Below the pieces are notes generated by a model that made no database searches, was not told where the DNA came from, and saw only the letters and a program-made list of their open reading frames with translations. From an uncultured Flavobacteriaceae bacterium (GTDB taxonomy: Bacteria; Bacteroidota; Bacteroidia; Flavobacteriales; Flavobacteriaceae), in NCBI GenBank assembly GCA_947504035.1, contig CANNGA010000005.1, forward strand, positions 186,001-250,000: 64,000 bases of DNA, in the 5' to 3' direction. A program made the translations under genes and the position numbers. This document shows, piece after piece, positions 25,305 through 34,911 of the stretch; within the stretch, counting starts at the first letter, position 1, and each line of letters begins with the position of its first letter.

Positions 25305-27890
25305 TTATTTCAGGACTAATTTTAAGGTTTTATATTCTGTTAAATCTGCACTGAGCTTACAAAAATAAACTCCGGAAGCCATACCACTGCGTTTTAACGT
25401 TATGGCATTAGCGCCTATTGTTGCATCTACGGCAATTTCTTTGACCAAACGACCAAGTTGGTTATATACTTTTAAGGTTACGGTTTCGTCTACGATAGAG
25501 GTAAACTGGATGTTAGTAACACGTGTCATTGGGTTTGGCTGTGCTAGAGTTGTACTACCAGGATTCACATTTCCTGTTGTAGAAGCTGTACTCGTTGCAA
25601 AACGCACTTGCTCCAAACGCATTGTTTTTGTGCTTTGTTCTCCATTTTCTGCAGTCATTGTATATACGATAGAGGTTATATCATTAGCGACAATGGGCGC
25701 ACCACTCGAAGCTGTAAACTCTGAAAACAGAAGCGTATGTGCGGTCAGGTTTTCTGTTAAATTAATATTTACACCGTATTGCGCTTCCCAAGCGTTAACG
25801 CTCGCTTTTATTAAACGTATGTTTAATACACCAGAGCCTTTTGCGTTTAATTTCAAGCTATTGTAAGCAGATACATCTATAGGGTTAAATCTTGGCGTTA
25901 AAGCTCTGTATGTCGCCACATAATCGTTTGTAGTCGCCACTAAATTCACATTGCGTTCCACTGGAAACTCATCTGCATTATAAGCCGCAGTATTGGCTTC
26001 TACATCAAAACGCTTAATCTCTGCTTTAGAGTCATCATATCCCCAAGGACCATCCGATAAAAACAAATCATCTGGTGTTTGTGTGCCGCTGCTAATTCTA
26101 AAGCCTATATCAAATAAACTGCCTGCGTCTACTTCTACATTAGATATATAATTTCCATCTAAATCTATGGTTGTAGATACGGTTTCTATGGCTTGAGTTT
26201 CTGTAGCTCTTACACCAGCATTAAAAACTATTGTATCACTTGCATTCGTGTTTACAATCTCTAAATCTAGTTTTCCATTATGGTATTTGCCTTGTCTTAC
26301 AAAAACCGTCGGCGGTGTTGAATTGTTATAACTTTCTATAGGTTTTTGTACTTCTAAAAGGCGTACAACTTCTTCTCCTAAGCGTACCAAGTCATCTAAG
26401 GAATTAGACCAAATTTGGAAATTATAATAAGAGGCGCCTGCTTCGTACTCATCTAAATTCCAATGGCTTTCTATCTCGAATTTACTGCCATTAGCAACAG
26501 GCTTTGCAGACAAGCTCAATACAAATTCTAAACCACCTTCACTATTACGTATCAAGGCTTTTATAAATTGCTGTTCTCTAATTTCTATAGTAGATACCGA
26601 AACTAATTGAGCTCCTAATAAGCGATCACATATGTATTTGGTATGTTCGTATACACCATTATCTGTTTCTAAAACTAATATAGAACCTACAGCTTCACCT
26701 TGTTTCAGGTAATCTACAGAATAAAGCGCCTTTGCATTAGTAATAGTTACTAAGTCTTCTGGAGACGATTCTATAACTTGGTCTTCGTTAATAACAGACA
26801 GCGGTATAAAATCTTGTAATCCTGCTACTTTTCCTTTTCCAGACACACTTTTTCCGTATTTAGAAGTCTTCGTAAAGCGTTTTGCTGTTGTTTTATTAAA
26901 TTTATAGCTCTTTTTTACACGGTTAAAATTGCGTTTATTAACTAATTCTGATAATCTATTGTTACTTTCTAAACCGCCATCATTAGCACTTGAAGCCGTA
27001 GACACTTCTATAACTGGACAGTCTGCATATCCAGAACATGAAGGATCTTCACAATCTATCAAACCATCACCATCGTCATCAATACCGTTTGTACAATCTT
27101 CTTGTGACACTGGTGCTGTTGGACAACGTGCCCCATCATTAGAAGAACTGGAAGGTCCAAATGCAAATAAATTAGAATCCATAGCTACAACGCCGTCTAA
27201 ATCCTGTACATTTTGAATTACATAAACAGTTCCTGTTTGATTTGCAGACACATAAAAACGCCCAGAAATATCAAAATACACAGCGCCATAGGTGTAATTT
27301 AAACCTGATAGTATAGGCACTTCTCCTAAACTTGTTACAACACCTGTTTCTGCATTGATACGGTATAGTATATTGGAATTTTTTTCTACGGTATATAATT
27401 GGTTGTCTACAGCATTAAAAGCCCAATCATGAACACTTAAACTTTGAGACAAGGTAAGGTTAGCTATAAATTGACCATAATTTTGAGAATTAGGGTCTAC
27501 ATCCACACTGTAATAAGTACTACCGCCGCCTTTTAAGTAATAAATACCTGTGGCGCTTATACCACCAACATAACGGTTACTCGTAGGCAATTCATCAATA
27601 TAAAAAGTTTGTGTTGTAAAATCTTTACCAATACGAACAATTGTTTTTTCTGGTGTACTTAATGAGCCCCAGATAAAACCGTCGGCGGGGTTATAGGCAG
27701 CTGCATTTATATTACCAGGGGTGACATCGGTAGCTACCGTATAGGAATTACCAGAAGCTAAATCTATGGCATAAACATCATTAAACTGAAATAGATACGC
27801 GTTGTAATCGCAATTAAAAGGCGTGTCTTGTGATTGTACATGGCTATAGAAAGCGCACACTAAAAATAGGTTTAGTAGTATTTTTTTCAT
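25305..27890 (-). CDS. Large secreted protein with T9SS type A sorting domain
   Basis: 861 aa. A signal peptide (cleavage after HVQSQ) precedes a beta-propeller-like domain (about 25-265) resembling DUF6923-type fragments, with repeated YxIxxxTG strands. Then comes a Ca-binding-type segment, CTNGIDDDGDGLIDCEDPSC, a linker, a central beta domain (about 370-640), and a carbohydrate- or complex-I-type beta-sandwich (about 640-770). The C-terminus (about 785-861) is the por/T9SS sorting domain, with NPMTRVTNIQF, LKVYNQLGRLVKEI and the ending YKTLKLVLK. It is exported across the outer membrane by the type IX system; its role is unknown. Confidence 0.88.
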   Translation of the reverse strand: MKKILLNLFLVCAFYSHVQSQDTPFNCDYNAYLFQFNDVYAIDLASGNSYTVATDVTPGNINAAAYNPADGFIWGSLSTPEKTIVRIGKDFTTQTFYIDELPTSNRYVGGISATGIYYLKGGGSTYYSVDVDPNSQNYGQFIANLTLSQSLSVHDWAFNAVDNQLYTVEKNSNILYRINAETGVVTSLGEVPILSGLNYTYGAVYFDISGRFYVSANQTGTVYVIQNVQDLDGVVAMDSNLFAFGPSSSSNDGARCPTAPVSQEDCTNGIDDDGDGLIDCEDPSCSGYADCPVIEVSTASSANDGGLESNNRLSELVNKRNFNRVKKSYKFNKTTAKRFTKTSKYGKSVSGKGKVAGLQDFIPLSVINEDQVIESSPEDLVTITNAKALYSVDYLKQGEAVGSILVLETDNGVYEHTKYICDRLLGAQLVSVSTIEIREQQFIKALIRNSEGGLEFVLSLSAKPVANGSKFEIESHWNLDEYEAGASYYNFQIWSNSLDDLVRLGEEVVRLLEVQKPIESYNNSTPPTVFVRQGKYHNGKLDLEIVNTNASDTIVFNAGVRATETQAIETVSTTIDLDGNYISNVEVDAGSLFDIGFRISSGTQTPDDLFLSDGPWGYDDSKAEIKRFDVEANTAAYNADEFPVERNVNLVATTNDYVATYRALTPRFNPIDVSAYNSLKLNAKGSGVLNIRLIKASVNAWEAQYGVNINLTENLTAHTLLFSEFTASSGAPIVANDITSIVYTMTAENGEQSTKTMRLEQVRFATSTASTTGNVNPGSTTLAQPNPMTRVTNIQFTSIVDETVTLKVYNQLGRLVKEIAVDATIGANAITLKRSGMASGVYFCKLSADLTEYKTLKLVLK

Positions 27891-28350
27891 CGTATTTGGG
27901 GTCTTTATTGTAACAAACTTATCGTTTTAAGCCTGTTTTTAACCGCCATATTCGTTGGATGCCAATTAACTATAGACGAATGGTCTTTTTTTAAAGTTGA
28001 AGTGTTTTTCTTACAAATAAAATACAATTGCTTTTAGAGGGGCCTTAAATATCTCGGTGAAGTATAGTTATTTTAAACAAGAAGTGTAATTACACCCTTA
28101 AGTTAAGACATAATCATAGGGTACTTAATGTTATAATCTTACGTGCACTATAAACAAAAGCGCTAAAAATTGAAAAAGTACTTTTTACAAATGCTCTAAT
28201 GCTATTTACGTTTTAAATTTAACAGCACAGCATATACTCATGTTTTTAATTTACAACATGGGCGGTATAAAGCACATAGATTTGTCCTTCCGTGCTATTC
28301 TGAAATACAAAAAAACGGGGATCCCATATCATTTTAAATACTGAATGGTA
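27891..28350. other. Non-coding gap
   Basis: 460 bp of AT-rich DNA upstream of the T9SS cargo gene and downstream of the NO-signalling operon. Several hairpin-poor, stop-rich stretches; nothing convincing was found. Confidence 0.4.
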
Positions 28351-29052
28351 TTATAATAAATTTAAGCGCTTCATCAGTTCTGGCCTATTGGAGCGGCTCA
28401 CTGGAATTACATCCTTTTTAATTAAAACGCTATTGTCTTCAATATCAATAATCTTTTTGATATTGATCACATAAGACCTATGAATTTTCAAAAAAAGATC
28501 ATCTGGTAGTTTTTCTTCTATCTTTTTTAAGGTAGAGTGTACTGTATAATTTTTTGTTTCAGTTTTCAATTGAATATAATCACCTTTTGCTTCAACCAGA
28601 TAAATACTAGCAATATCTATTTTTATAAGGCGCCTATCTATATTAATATACAGATGGTTATCTGAAATACGTTCAGCACGTTCTGTAGGCGTCGTTACTG
28701 TCACTACAGAAGTGGCTTTTTGAACGGCTTTTTCAAAACGGGACAAGGTCACAGGTTTTACCAAATAGTCCACAATACAATCATATTCAAAAGCTTCTAT
28801 AGCAAACTTAGAATCTGAAGTCGTTAATATAATTTTAGGAGGATTTTTAAGCGTTTGAATGAAATCAAACCCTGTAAAACCAGGCATTAAAATGTCTAAA
28901 AAAATCAAATCTATTTCGTTTTGATTAAGATATTTTATGGCTTCTATAGCATTAGAAAACGTACCTTTAATCGTTAAATTCGGTAAACCAGCACACAATT
29001 GGGTAATAATAGTTCTTGCTGTAGCCTCATCGTCAATAATTATACAATTCAT
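28351..29052 (-). CDS. LytTR-family response regulator
   Basis: 233 aa: a receiver domain (IIDDEATAR; phosphoacceptor Asp in LIFLDILMPGF; TTSDSK; LVKPVT) followed by a LytTR DNA-binding domain (YIQLKTETKNYTVHSTLKK, LFLKIHRSYVINIKKI). It would bind promoter repeats as an activated dimer. It is the last gene of the seven-gene NO-sensor operon, 9 bp after the Hpt gene, and is the likely output of that phosphorelay. Confidence 0.93.
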   Translation of the reverse strand: MNCIIIDDEATARTIITQLCAGLPNLTIKGTFSNAIEAIKYLNQNEIDLIFLDILMPGFTGFDFIQTLKNPPKIILTTSDSKFAIEAFEYDCIVDYLVKPVTLSRFEKAVQKATSVVTVTTPTERAERISDNHLYINIDRRLIKIDIASIYLVEAKGDYIQLKTETKNYTVHSTLKKIEEKLPDDLFLKIHRSYVINIKKIIDIEDNSVLIKKDVIPVSRSNRPELMKRLNLL

Positions 29053-29061
29053 AAAATTACA

Positions 29062-29379
29062 TTATAACGTTTCCAGATAGTCGGTAATGGTTTGAAGTAT
29101 CTCATGAAATGCTTCATACCCTACAGTTTGCTTTTCTTTTAAATGATCTTCAAAGCGTTCGGCTATCTTATAACTTTTTTCAAGGCCTAAAATACTAATT
29201 TTATGTTTAAGTTTGTGTACATTTTCTGCAGCATAGTTATAGTTTTTAGCTGCAAAGCTTTCAAAATACACTGCTTTTTCTTCAGGGAATTCTGTTTTAA
29301 TAATCCCTATTAACTTGTTTTTAAATGCTATATCACCTCCAGAAAGCTGATTTATATAACTCATATTAGGGGCTTCCAT
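29062..29379 (-). CDS. Hpt phosphotransfer protein
   Basis: 105 aa, helical. The phosphorylatable His is in ENVHKLKHKISILGL, matching the Hpt pattern HxLKGxxxxxG with Lys-His in place of Lys-Gly. It has no other domain and sits 3 bp after a histidine kinase. It probably shuttles phosphate from the receiver or kinase proteins of this operon to the LytTR regulator. Confidence 0.85.
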   Translation of the reverse strand: MEAPNMSYINQLSGGDIAFKNKLIGIIKTEFPEEKAVYFESFAAKNYNYAAENVHKLKHKISILGLEKSYKIAERFEDHLKEKQTVGYEAFHEILQTITDYLETL

Positions 29380-29382
29380 AAT

Positions 29383-30438
29383 TTATTTTTTTAATGTAAA
29401 ATAAAACGTTGTACCTCTATTTACTTCAGATTCTAACCAAATAATACCTCCTAGGCCATCTACAATTTTTTTAACTAAAGACAATCCCATACCTGTGGCA
29501 TTGGTATTGGTCTCTAATTTCTCGAAAGTTTTAAATATTTTATCGAAATATTTTTTGTCGATGCCTTTACCATTATCTCTCACATAAAATTCCCAAAACT
29601 TATTGGCATTTTCGAAACCTATTTCTACCAAGCCCTTCTCTTTATTGTTGTATTTAATGGCATTTACAATAAGGTTTTGGAACAATTGCTGAAGCCTATA
29701 TTTATCGCCTTTTACCGTTGGCATATTATCGTTTTTAACAATAACAATATGGCTGGGCACATTAATATGTCGTATCACTTCTGCTAAGAGTTTGTCTAGA
29801 TCTACATCGTAAATGTCAACTTGATTTTTACTAATGGTAGAGTACTCTAGTATACCACTAATTAGAGTGTCCATTTTCTCGACATTACTTCTAATTAGCG
29901 TTAAACATTTTTTTCCTTCCGCATCTACGCTGTCCTTATAATCTTCTTTTAACCAAGACGATAATGCATCTATACTGCGTAGTGGTGTTTTTAAGTCGTG
30001 CGATACCATATGAGCATAATCGCTTAATTCTTGATTTTGGCGTTCCAATTCTTTTAAAAGCTTTTCACGTTGGGTATCAATTTCAATAATTTTTTTAGCC
30101 TGTGCTGTGATAAAGTCTAATAATTCAAGGCCATCAAAGGCTGTACGGTCTTCGTTTTTATTGTTTTCTTCGGGAATATCATAAAAATTTAATGTCTTTA
30201 CAAGGTGCTTTAATTTTTTAAACACGGCGCGTTGTTCCTCTGCTTCTTCGCGTAATTTTTGATTGGCATTAAACAATTCTTCCGAACTAATAGCCATAGC
30301 ACGTTGTTGCATAACGTACTGCTCGTCATAGTTTGTATAAGACCGGTCTACAGCATCCAAGAATTCCTTTAGCTTAGGATCGCTTGCTAGTGCTTCTGGC
30401 ACATACTTTCGTATTTGGCGTTTTAACAGAGAATTCAT
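29383..30438 (-). CDS. Sensor histidine kinase following the FIST protein
   Basis: 351 aa. No membrane helices; a coiled coil (about 45-140) leads into the H-box YAHMVSHDLKTPLRSID. The N-box NLIVNAIKYN, G1 DNGKGIDKKY and G2 GMGLSLVKKI are all present, so the kinase should be active. Its start overlaps the FIST gene's stop by one base. In known NosP systems the FIST protein controls an adjacent kinase, so this is the probable partner. Confidence 0.92.
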   Translation of the reverse strand: MNSLLKRQIRKYVPEALASDPKLKEFLDAVDRSYTNYDEQYVMQQRAMAISSEELFNANQKLREEAEEQRAVFKKLKHLVKTLNFYDIPEENNKNEDRTAFDGLELLDFITAQAKKIIEIDTQREKLLKELERQNQELSDYAHMVSHDLKTPLRSIDALSSWLKEDYKDSVDAEGKKCLTLIRSNVEKMDTLISGILEYSTISKNQVDIYDVDLDKLLAEVIRHINVPSHIVIVKNDNMPTVKGDKYRLQQLFQNLIVNAIKYNNKEKGLVEIGFENANKFWEFYVRDNGKGIDKKYFDKIFKTFEKLETNTNATGMGLSLVKKIVDGLGGIIWLESEVNRGTTFYFTLKK

Positions 30439-31571
30439 TATTCACTAATAAGAGTTATCGTCATTGTTTGATTATGCAATTTACAGCTATTTTCATCATG
30501 AAAAGGTGCGATTTCACCATAAGAATAAAACCCGCAGATTACAGTAGCATCTCCAACGACTGCAACAACTTCTTCTATTTCTTCTTCCACACGTTGGTCT
30601 AACACTAATTTTCGGCCTATACAACTTACCAAAAGGGCCAATTCTGGTTTTGTTTGTCTGCCTTCTGCGGCTTGTAGGGCAGCGCGTTCTGAAGCGCTAG
30701 CAATATTATCAATATTCGTCATCATAAGCTGTACCTTAGAATTTTCAGGAATGTCTCCTGCTAAAATCATAGAATTATCAGCTTCGTTTATATTTAAGAT
30801 GGTGCGTACTATAGACTTTTGCTCGTTTGTTGTTATTACATTTAAAGGATATAGCAATGCAGCACTGGGCAATGCTTTTGCTTTTTCACCCAAATATTTT
30901 TTATAAAGGTCTAGGGCTGGTTGTCCATCTAATTCGTAGAGTACATTGGCTTTCGATTTGGTCACAATACGTTGTGGTCCAAAAGGGCTCCATCCCCCGT
31001 GTATAGAAAATGAGGCTTCTAAAGTCGTTCCATAAAACCCTATAGCGACAACTTCGCCTTCTTTAGGAGTTTCATTATAACTGGCCAAGGTTTTCTCAAA
31101 ACGCGCACCGTCCCCACAAAGACCTCCTGTAATAAATACGTTTTCATCGTTTAAGGTATTCATTCCTTTTGTTAATTGACTTCCATTCACGAAGCTGCCT
31201 TCAGAAACTACAAATATGAATTTTAAACCTGTCGTATCGAATTGTTTAACGAGAGCTGCCCCTGTTTTAAAACTTTCCTGCCCCGTTTCTAATAGATTGC
31301 TTGTTTTTATAACAAAATGAGACCTTTCAAACTCAATAGCCGTTACGGTAATACTATCATCGTCTACTACAGCCGATGTAATGTCACCACTGGTAGATCC
31401 AAAAACAATATGACCATCTGGAAATAGCGCTCTCAAGGCCGTATAAAGTTGTTTATCTTCTAATAAATAGCGATTTCCAAATACAAGAACCAAGGGCGCC
31501 TTTAACAGGTGTTGCGCTGATAAATACGTCCATTCTTTATCTTTTTGCCGCTTTAATTGTACAATTTTCAA
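30438..31571 (-). CDS. FIST-domain protein, NosP-type candidate NO sensor
   Basis: 377 aa, cytoplasmic, with an N-terminal FIST half (LLKAPLVLVFGNRYLLED, VFGSTSGDITSA) and a C-terminal FIST_C half (LDLYKKYLGEKA, ICGFYSYGEIAPF). FIST proteins named NosP bind haem and nitric oxide and regulate co-encoded kinases. The haem-ligand His cannot be assigned by eye. It lies between two histidine kinases and two genes downstream of an H-NOX gene, so both known NO-sensor types occur in this operon. Confidence 0.85.
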   Translation of the reverse strand: MKIVQLKRQKDKEWTYLSAQHLLKAPLVLVFGNRYLLEDKQLYTALRALFPDGHIVFGSTSGDITSAVVDDDSITVTAIEFERSHFVIKTSNLLETGQESFKTGAALVKQFDTTGLKFIFVVSEGSFVNGSQLTKGMNTLNDENVFITGGLCGDGARFEKTLASYNETPKEGEVVAIGFYGTTLEASFSIHGGWSPFGPQRIVTKSKANVLYELDGQPALDLYKKYLGEKAKALPSAALLYPLNVITTNEQKSIVRTILNINEADNSMILAGDIPENSKVQLMMTNIDNIASASERAALQAAEGRQTKPELALLVSCIGRKLVLDQRVEEEIEEVVAVVGDATVICGFYSYGEIAPFHDENSCKLHNQTMTITLISE

Positions 31572-31576
31572 AATCC

Positions 31577-33553
31577 TTATTTTTTTAAAGTGAAATAAAA
31601 TGTAGTACCTGTTCCTAATTCCGACTCAATCCACACTGTACCTTTATGTAAGTTTATAATCTTCTTTACGATAGACAAACCAATACCTGTGGAATCTTTG
31701 CGCTTATTTAAAGCGTGAAATACTTTAAATACTTTATCATGGTATTTTTTGTCTATGCCTATACCATTATCTTTAACTGAAAATTGATAATACTCTGGCT
31801 GTTCTATAACATCTATGTTTATATGGCCTTCAGCCTTGTCATTAAACTTTACGGCATTGCTAATAAAGTTTTGAAATAACTGCTTTAGTTTTGTTTTATC
31901 GCCTTGTACTTTCGGTAAAGGATTTAAAATAGTTATCGAAATATGTGCGGGTATATAGAGTATTTTTTTAAGTTCTTCAACAGTGGCATTTAAATCTACA
32001 GTCTCTTCTTCCATTGCTTTAGCACCAACACTAGAGTACATTAAAACGTCTGAGATGAGTTGCTCCATTTTTTCTAAGGTATCTTCTATAAGTTCTATGT
32101 TTGTGACACTCACCTCGTCTAACTTATCCTTATTGTCTTCCTTAATCCAATTTACCAAAGCATCTATACTGCGTAAAGGTGATTTTAAATCATGAGAGAC
32201 AATATGGGCATACTCTTGTAATTCATTATTACTTTTCTCGAGTTCTTGAAGTAATTTTTCTTTTTGAAGTTGCAATGTTTTTAAGGCCGTAATGTCTAGA
32301 TATATACCAATAGAGCCAATAACCTCTCCGTTGAGATTGTAATTTAAGGCTCCGCTAATCAAGCAGTGTTTTATAGTGCCCATTTTTGTTTTACACCTTA
32401 CTTCGTAAGAATGGGACTTGCCTTTAATGCGTTCGGTATTATCTTCTCGTATGCTTTCCAAATCGCCTTCTACAGGAAAAACAGATTGAGCAGACTTCCC
32501 AATCAATTCGTCTTTGGTATACCCAGAGATTTTAAGGAAGCTTTTATTTACCATAAGAATTTTATCCTTGGTATCCAGCTCCATTAATCCTAAATTCATA
32601 TTTGCGATTACACTACTGTATTTTTGCTTTTGTGCTTCTAATCCTTTTCGGTATTTTCTACGTAACGTAACATCTTTATACGTCCATAAATGGCCTTTAT
32701 AAACGTTACCTTCATAGATAGGGACATAATCACGTTCTAAAATTTTACCGTTGCGCATTTCTAATTCATCCCCTAAAACTTCTTGTTTATGTTTTAAAAT
32801 AGAGGCGATTTGAGCAATAAATAGCTCTGGATTTTTAAATAAAATTTTATGTGTTTCCACAACCGTTGTACAATCTTGCCCTTTTAAAGCTTTGGGCGTT
32901 TCTTCTATATTAAATAATTCGCAGAATTTTTTATTAGTCAATACCAATTTTCTATTTTCATCTTCTAAAAGCACACCGCTATCTAAATTGAGTATAAGGG
33001 TTGCTAAACGATTTTCAGATTCTATTAACTGTATTTCTGCTTCTTTAGCTTTCGTAATATCTCTAACAATACCTTGGGCAGCTACAGGCTGTCCGTTATC
33101 GTAGATGATACTGCCATTGAGGTGTAGTAATTTTTCTTCTTTTTTCTGCGTAATGATTTTTAAATTGAAATCTGTAATACTCCCTTTTACCAAAAGCTTT
33201 TGAAAGGACTCTGCAACAGACTGCAAATCTTCTGGGTGTACTAAATCCATGAGATTGAAATACGACTTGATACTATCGCAGCCCAACAAATCGACAGCGG
33301 CGTCGTTCATCTTTAATACGTTTCCAAACAAATCCATTATCACATACGGGTCCACAATATTCTCGAAAACACCTTGCAATTGAGAATCGGTTTTATTGAG
33401 CAAACTTTCTAGCTCTAAGTAGGATTGTTCTAACTCTTGTTTGGCTTGGTATAATTCGGCGGCCTTATTTTCGAGAATTTTTTCAGCTTGTTTTCTCGCT
33501 GCTTTTTCTCGAGCTAATGCACGCTCTAAAATGTCAATCTTCTCTTGACTCAT
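31577..33553 (-). CDS. Multi-PAS sensor histidine kinase following H-NOX
   Basis: 658 aa, soluble. An N-terminal coiled coil (about 1-55) is followed by three PAS domains (about 60-170, 180-300 and 310-425; the last two are linked by a PAC-like segment). The kinase core has YAHIVSHDLKSPLRSID (His about 453), then NFISNAVKFN, DNGIGIDKKY and GIGLSIVKKI. Its gene overlaps the H-NOX stop by one base, so it is the expected H-NOX-controlled kinase. Its H-box is close to that of the second kinase in the operon, pointing to an old duplication. Confidence 0.92.
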   Translation of the reverse strand: MSQEKIDILERALAREKAARKQAEKILENKAAELYQAKQELEQSYLELESLLNKTDSQLQGVFENIVDPYVIMDLFGNVLKMNDAAVDLLGCDSIKSYFNLMDLVHPEDLQSVAESFQKLLVKGSITDFNLKIITQKKEEKLLHLNGSIIYDNGQPVAAQGIVRDITKAKEAEIQLIESENRLATLILNLDSGVLLEDENRKLVLTNKKFCELFNIEETPKALKGQDCTTVVETHKILFKNPELFIAQIASILKHKQEVLGDELEMRNGKILERDYVPIYEGNVYKGHLWTYKDVTLRRKYRKGLEAQKQKYSSVIANMNLGLMELDTKDKILMVNKSFLKISGYTKDELIGKSAQSVFPVEGDLESIREDNTERIKGKSHSYEVRCKTKMGTIKHCLISGALNYNLNGEVIGSIGIYLDITALKTLQLQKEKLLQELEKSNNELQEYAHIVSHDLKSPLRSIDALVNWIKEDNKDKLDEVSVTNIELIEDTLEKMEQLISDVLMYSSVGAKAMEEETVDLNATVEELKKILYIPAHISITILNPLPKVQGDKTKLKQLFQNFISNAVKFNDKAEGHINIDVIEQPEYYQFSVKDNGIGIDKKYHDKVFKVFHALNKRKDSTGIGLSIVKKIINLHKGTVWIESELGTGTTFYFTLKK

Positions 33554-34092
33554 TAATTCTTTTTAATAATAAACATCACTTCGGTACCATCATCCTTTAA
33601 TTTTTCTAATGCAATACTTGCTTTAGCATTAAAATACGCAAACGTTTTATGCATTAAACCTAAACCAAAATGATGCATTGCTCTACTGGATTTATACACC
33701 ATGGTCAATTCATTTTTGGTTTTTTTAATAATTTCGAATGTTGGCAGTTCAGCTTCAGGGTAAATTTTTTTAACTTCTATATGAATATGATTTTCTATAG
33801 AGGCCAGCATTTCTATAGGATCTTTGTAGGTGGCTAAAAGGCCTGGGTAACTGTCTTCTATAACACTAAAAAAATGTTCAGCATAAGCCTGTAATAAATC
33901 ATCTTTAGCGATACCTGTATTTGTACTTAAATGTTGTAACAATTGTAACATTTCAGAAAAACTATACGTGCCTACAGAGGTATATATACCCCCTGATTCT
34001 AAATCTGAACTTGTTAAAATCTTATCGACCATTTCTAGTCCAAATTTAGTCTCTACTAAATCTAAAAATTCGGTAAAAATTATCCCCTTCAT
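33553..34092 (-). CDS. H-NOX haem nitric oxide sensor
   Basis: 179 aa, a complete HNOB domain. The proximal haem ligand is His104 in NHIHIEVKKIYPEAELPTF, and the haem propionate motif YxSxR is present as YKSSR (133-137), with the usual Pro (117) packing on the haem. H-NOX proteins bind NO and inhibit or release a partner kinase. It lies between a single-domain receiver and a PAS kinase in a compact operon. The distal side has no obvious Tyr for O2 binding, which favours NO selectivity, though I judge this by eye. Confidence 0.93.
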   Translation of the reverse strand: MKGIIFTEFLDLVETKFGLEMVDKILTSSDLESGGIYTSVGTYSFSEMLQLLQHLSTNTGIAKDDLLQAYAEHFFSVIEDSYPGLLATYKDPIEMLASIENHIHIEVKKIYPEAELPTFEIIKKTKNELTMVYKSSRAMHHFGLGLMHKTFAYFNAKASIALEKLKDDGTEVMFIIKKN

Positions 34093-34503
34093 TTATAACT
34101 GTTTTAGTTCATTAATACTCCAATACGCTAAAAGGCGCTCTACTTTTGTCACGTAGTCTTCATATTTTAAAGGTTTCAAAACATATCCTGCTATGCCTAT
34201 CTTATAACATTCTAACAAATCTTGTTGATTATTAGATGTTGTTAATATGATTGTTGGGATATATTTAAGGACGTCATCATTCTTAAGAATACTCAAAAAC
34301 TCTATGCCATTTAATTTTGGCATATTCAAATCTAATAAAATTATGTCAGGTAATTCATCTTTTTTTTGTAAAAATTGTAGGGCTTCTTCCCCATTATTCG
34401 CTTCAACAATTGTATGTGGTAGTTCTAGTTTAGAAATTGTTCTGTTCAATTTCATAACTTCAATCATGTCATCTTCTATGAGTAAAATGTTTAAGCTTTT
34501 CAT
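34093..34503 (-). CDS. Single-domain response regulator (CheY-like)
   Basis: 136 aa with only a receiver domain: acidic pocket LLIEDDMIE, phosphoacceptor Asp in IILLDLNMPKLNG, ILTTSN and the Lys in GYVLKPL. No output domain. It is the first gene of the operon and abuts H-NOX. It may serve as a phosphate relay or sink between the kinases and the Hpt protein. Confidence 0.92.
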   Translation of the reverse strand: MKSLNILLIEDDMIEVMKLNRTISKLELPHTIVEANNGEEALQFLQKKDELPDIILLDLNMPKLNGIEFLSILKNDDVLKYIPTIILTTSNNQQDLLECYKIGIAGYVLKPLKYEDYVTKVERLLAYWSINELKQL

Positions 34504-34835
34504 AATGTCCTTCTAATTAACATTATAAAATTACTTCAATCCTGTAAGTAATTATTTAAATATCGATTAGTCAGAACTAGTTATAGACGAATTACAATTA
34601 AGTGTCGACGAGTGGTATAAATACGATCAAGTAGTACTGCTAATCCCAGTAATAGCCTAGCTTAAACAGTAATATATATCTTTCAAAATTATTAAAAAAG
34701 AAAGAAATTTCAACTTAAATATAGCTTGAAATTATAGGCTTAATACACCTATAAAAAAGAAAAAGCAGATCAAAATAAGTATTGGGCTTCTAAAGTGACC
34801 ATCAACATAGAGCTGTCTCAATTTTAGGCCTAAAA
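34504..34835. other. Gap upstream of the NO-sensor operon
   Basis: About 330 bp with the promoter of the 34.5-28.4 kb operon presumably at its left end. TTACTT-N9-AAGTAA (34531-34551) is an inside-out relative of the 16-bp Crp/Fnr word and may be chance. No gene. Confidence 0.35.
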
Positions 34836-34856
34836 AAACTCCCAAGTTGGGAGTTT
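34836..34856 (-). terminator. Terminator of the nitrate reductase operon
   Basis: AAACTCCCAA / TTGGGAGTTT hairpin; on the minus strand it is followed by a T7 run. It lies 55 bp beyond the stop of the rubredoxin-tailed protein. Confidence 0.85.
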
Positions 34857-34911
34857 CAGACAAACATAATTGTAATAGCCTATTATTGAAGCTAAACAAC
34901 ATATAAGTATA

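Noticed and set aside
34531-34551. TTACTT-N9-AAGTAA before the NO-sensor operon as another Crp/Fnr site
   Set aside because: The arms face the opposite way and the spacing is different from the other five sites.
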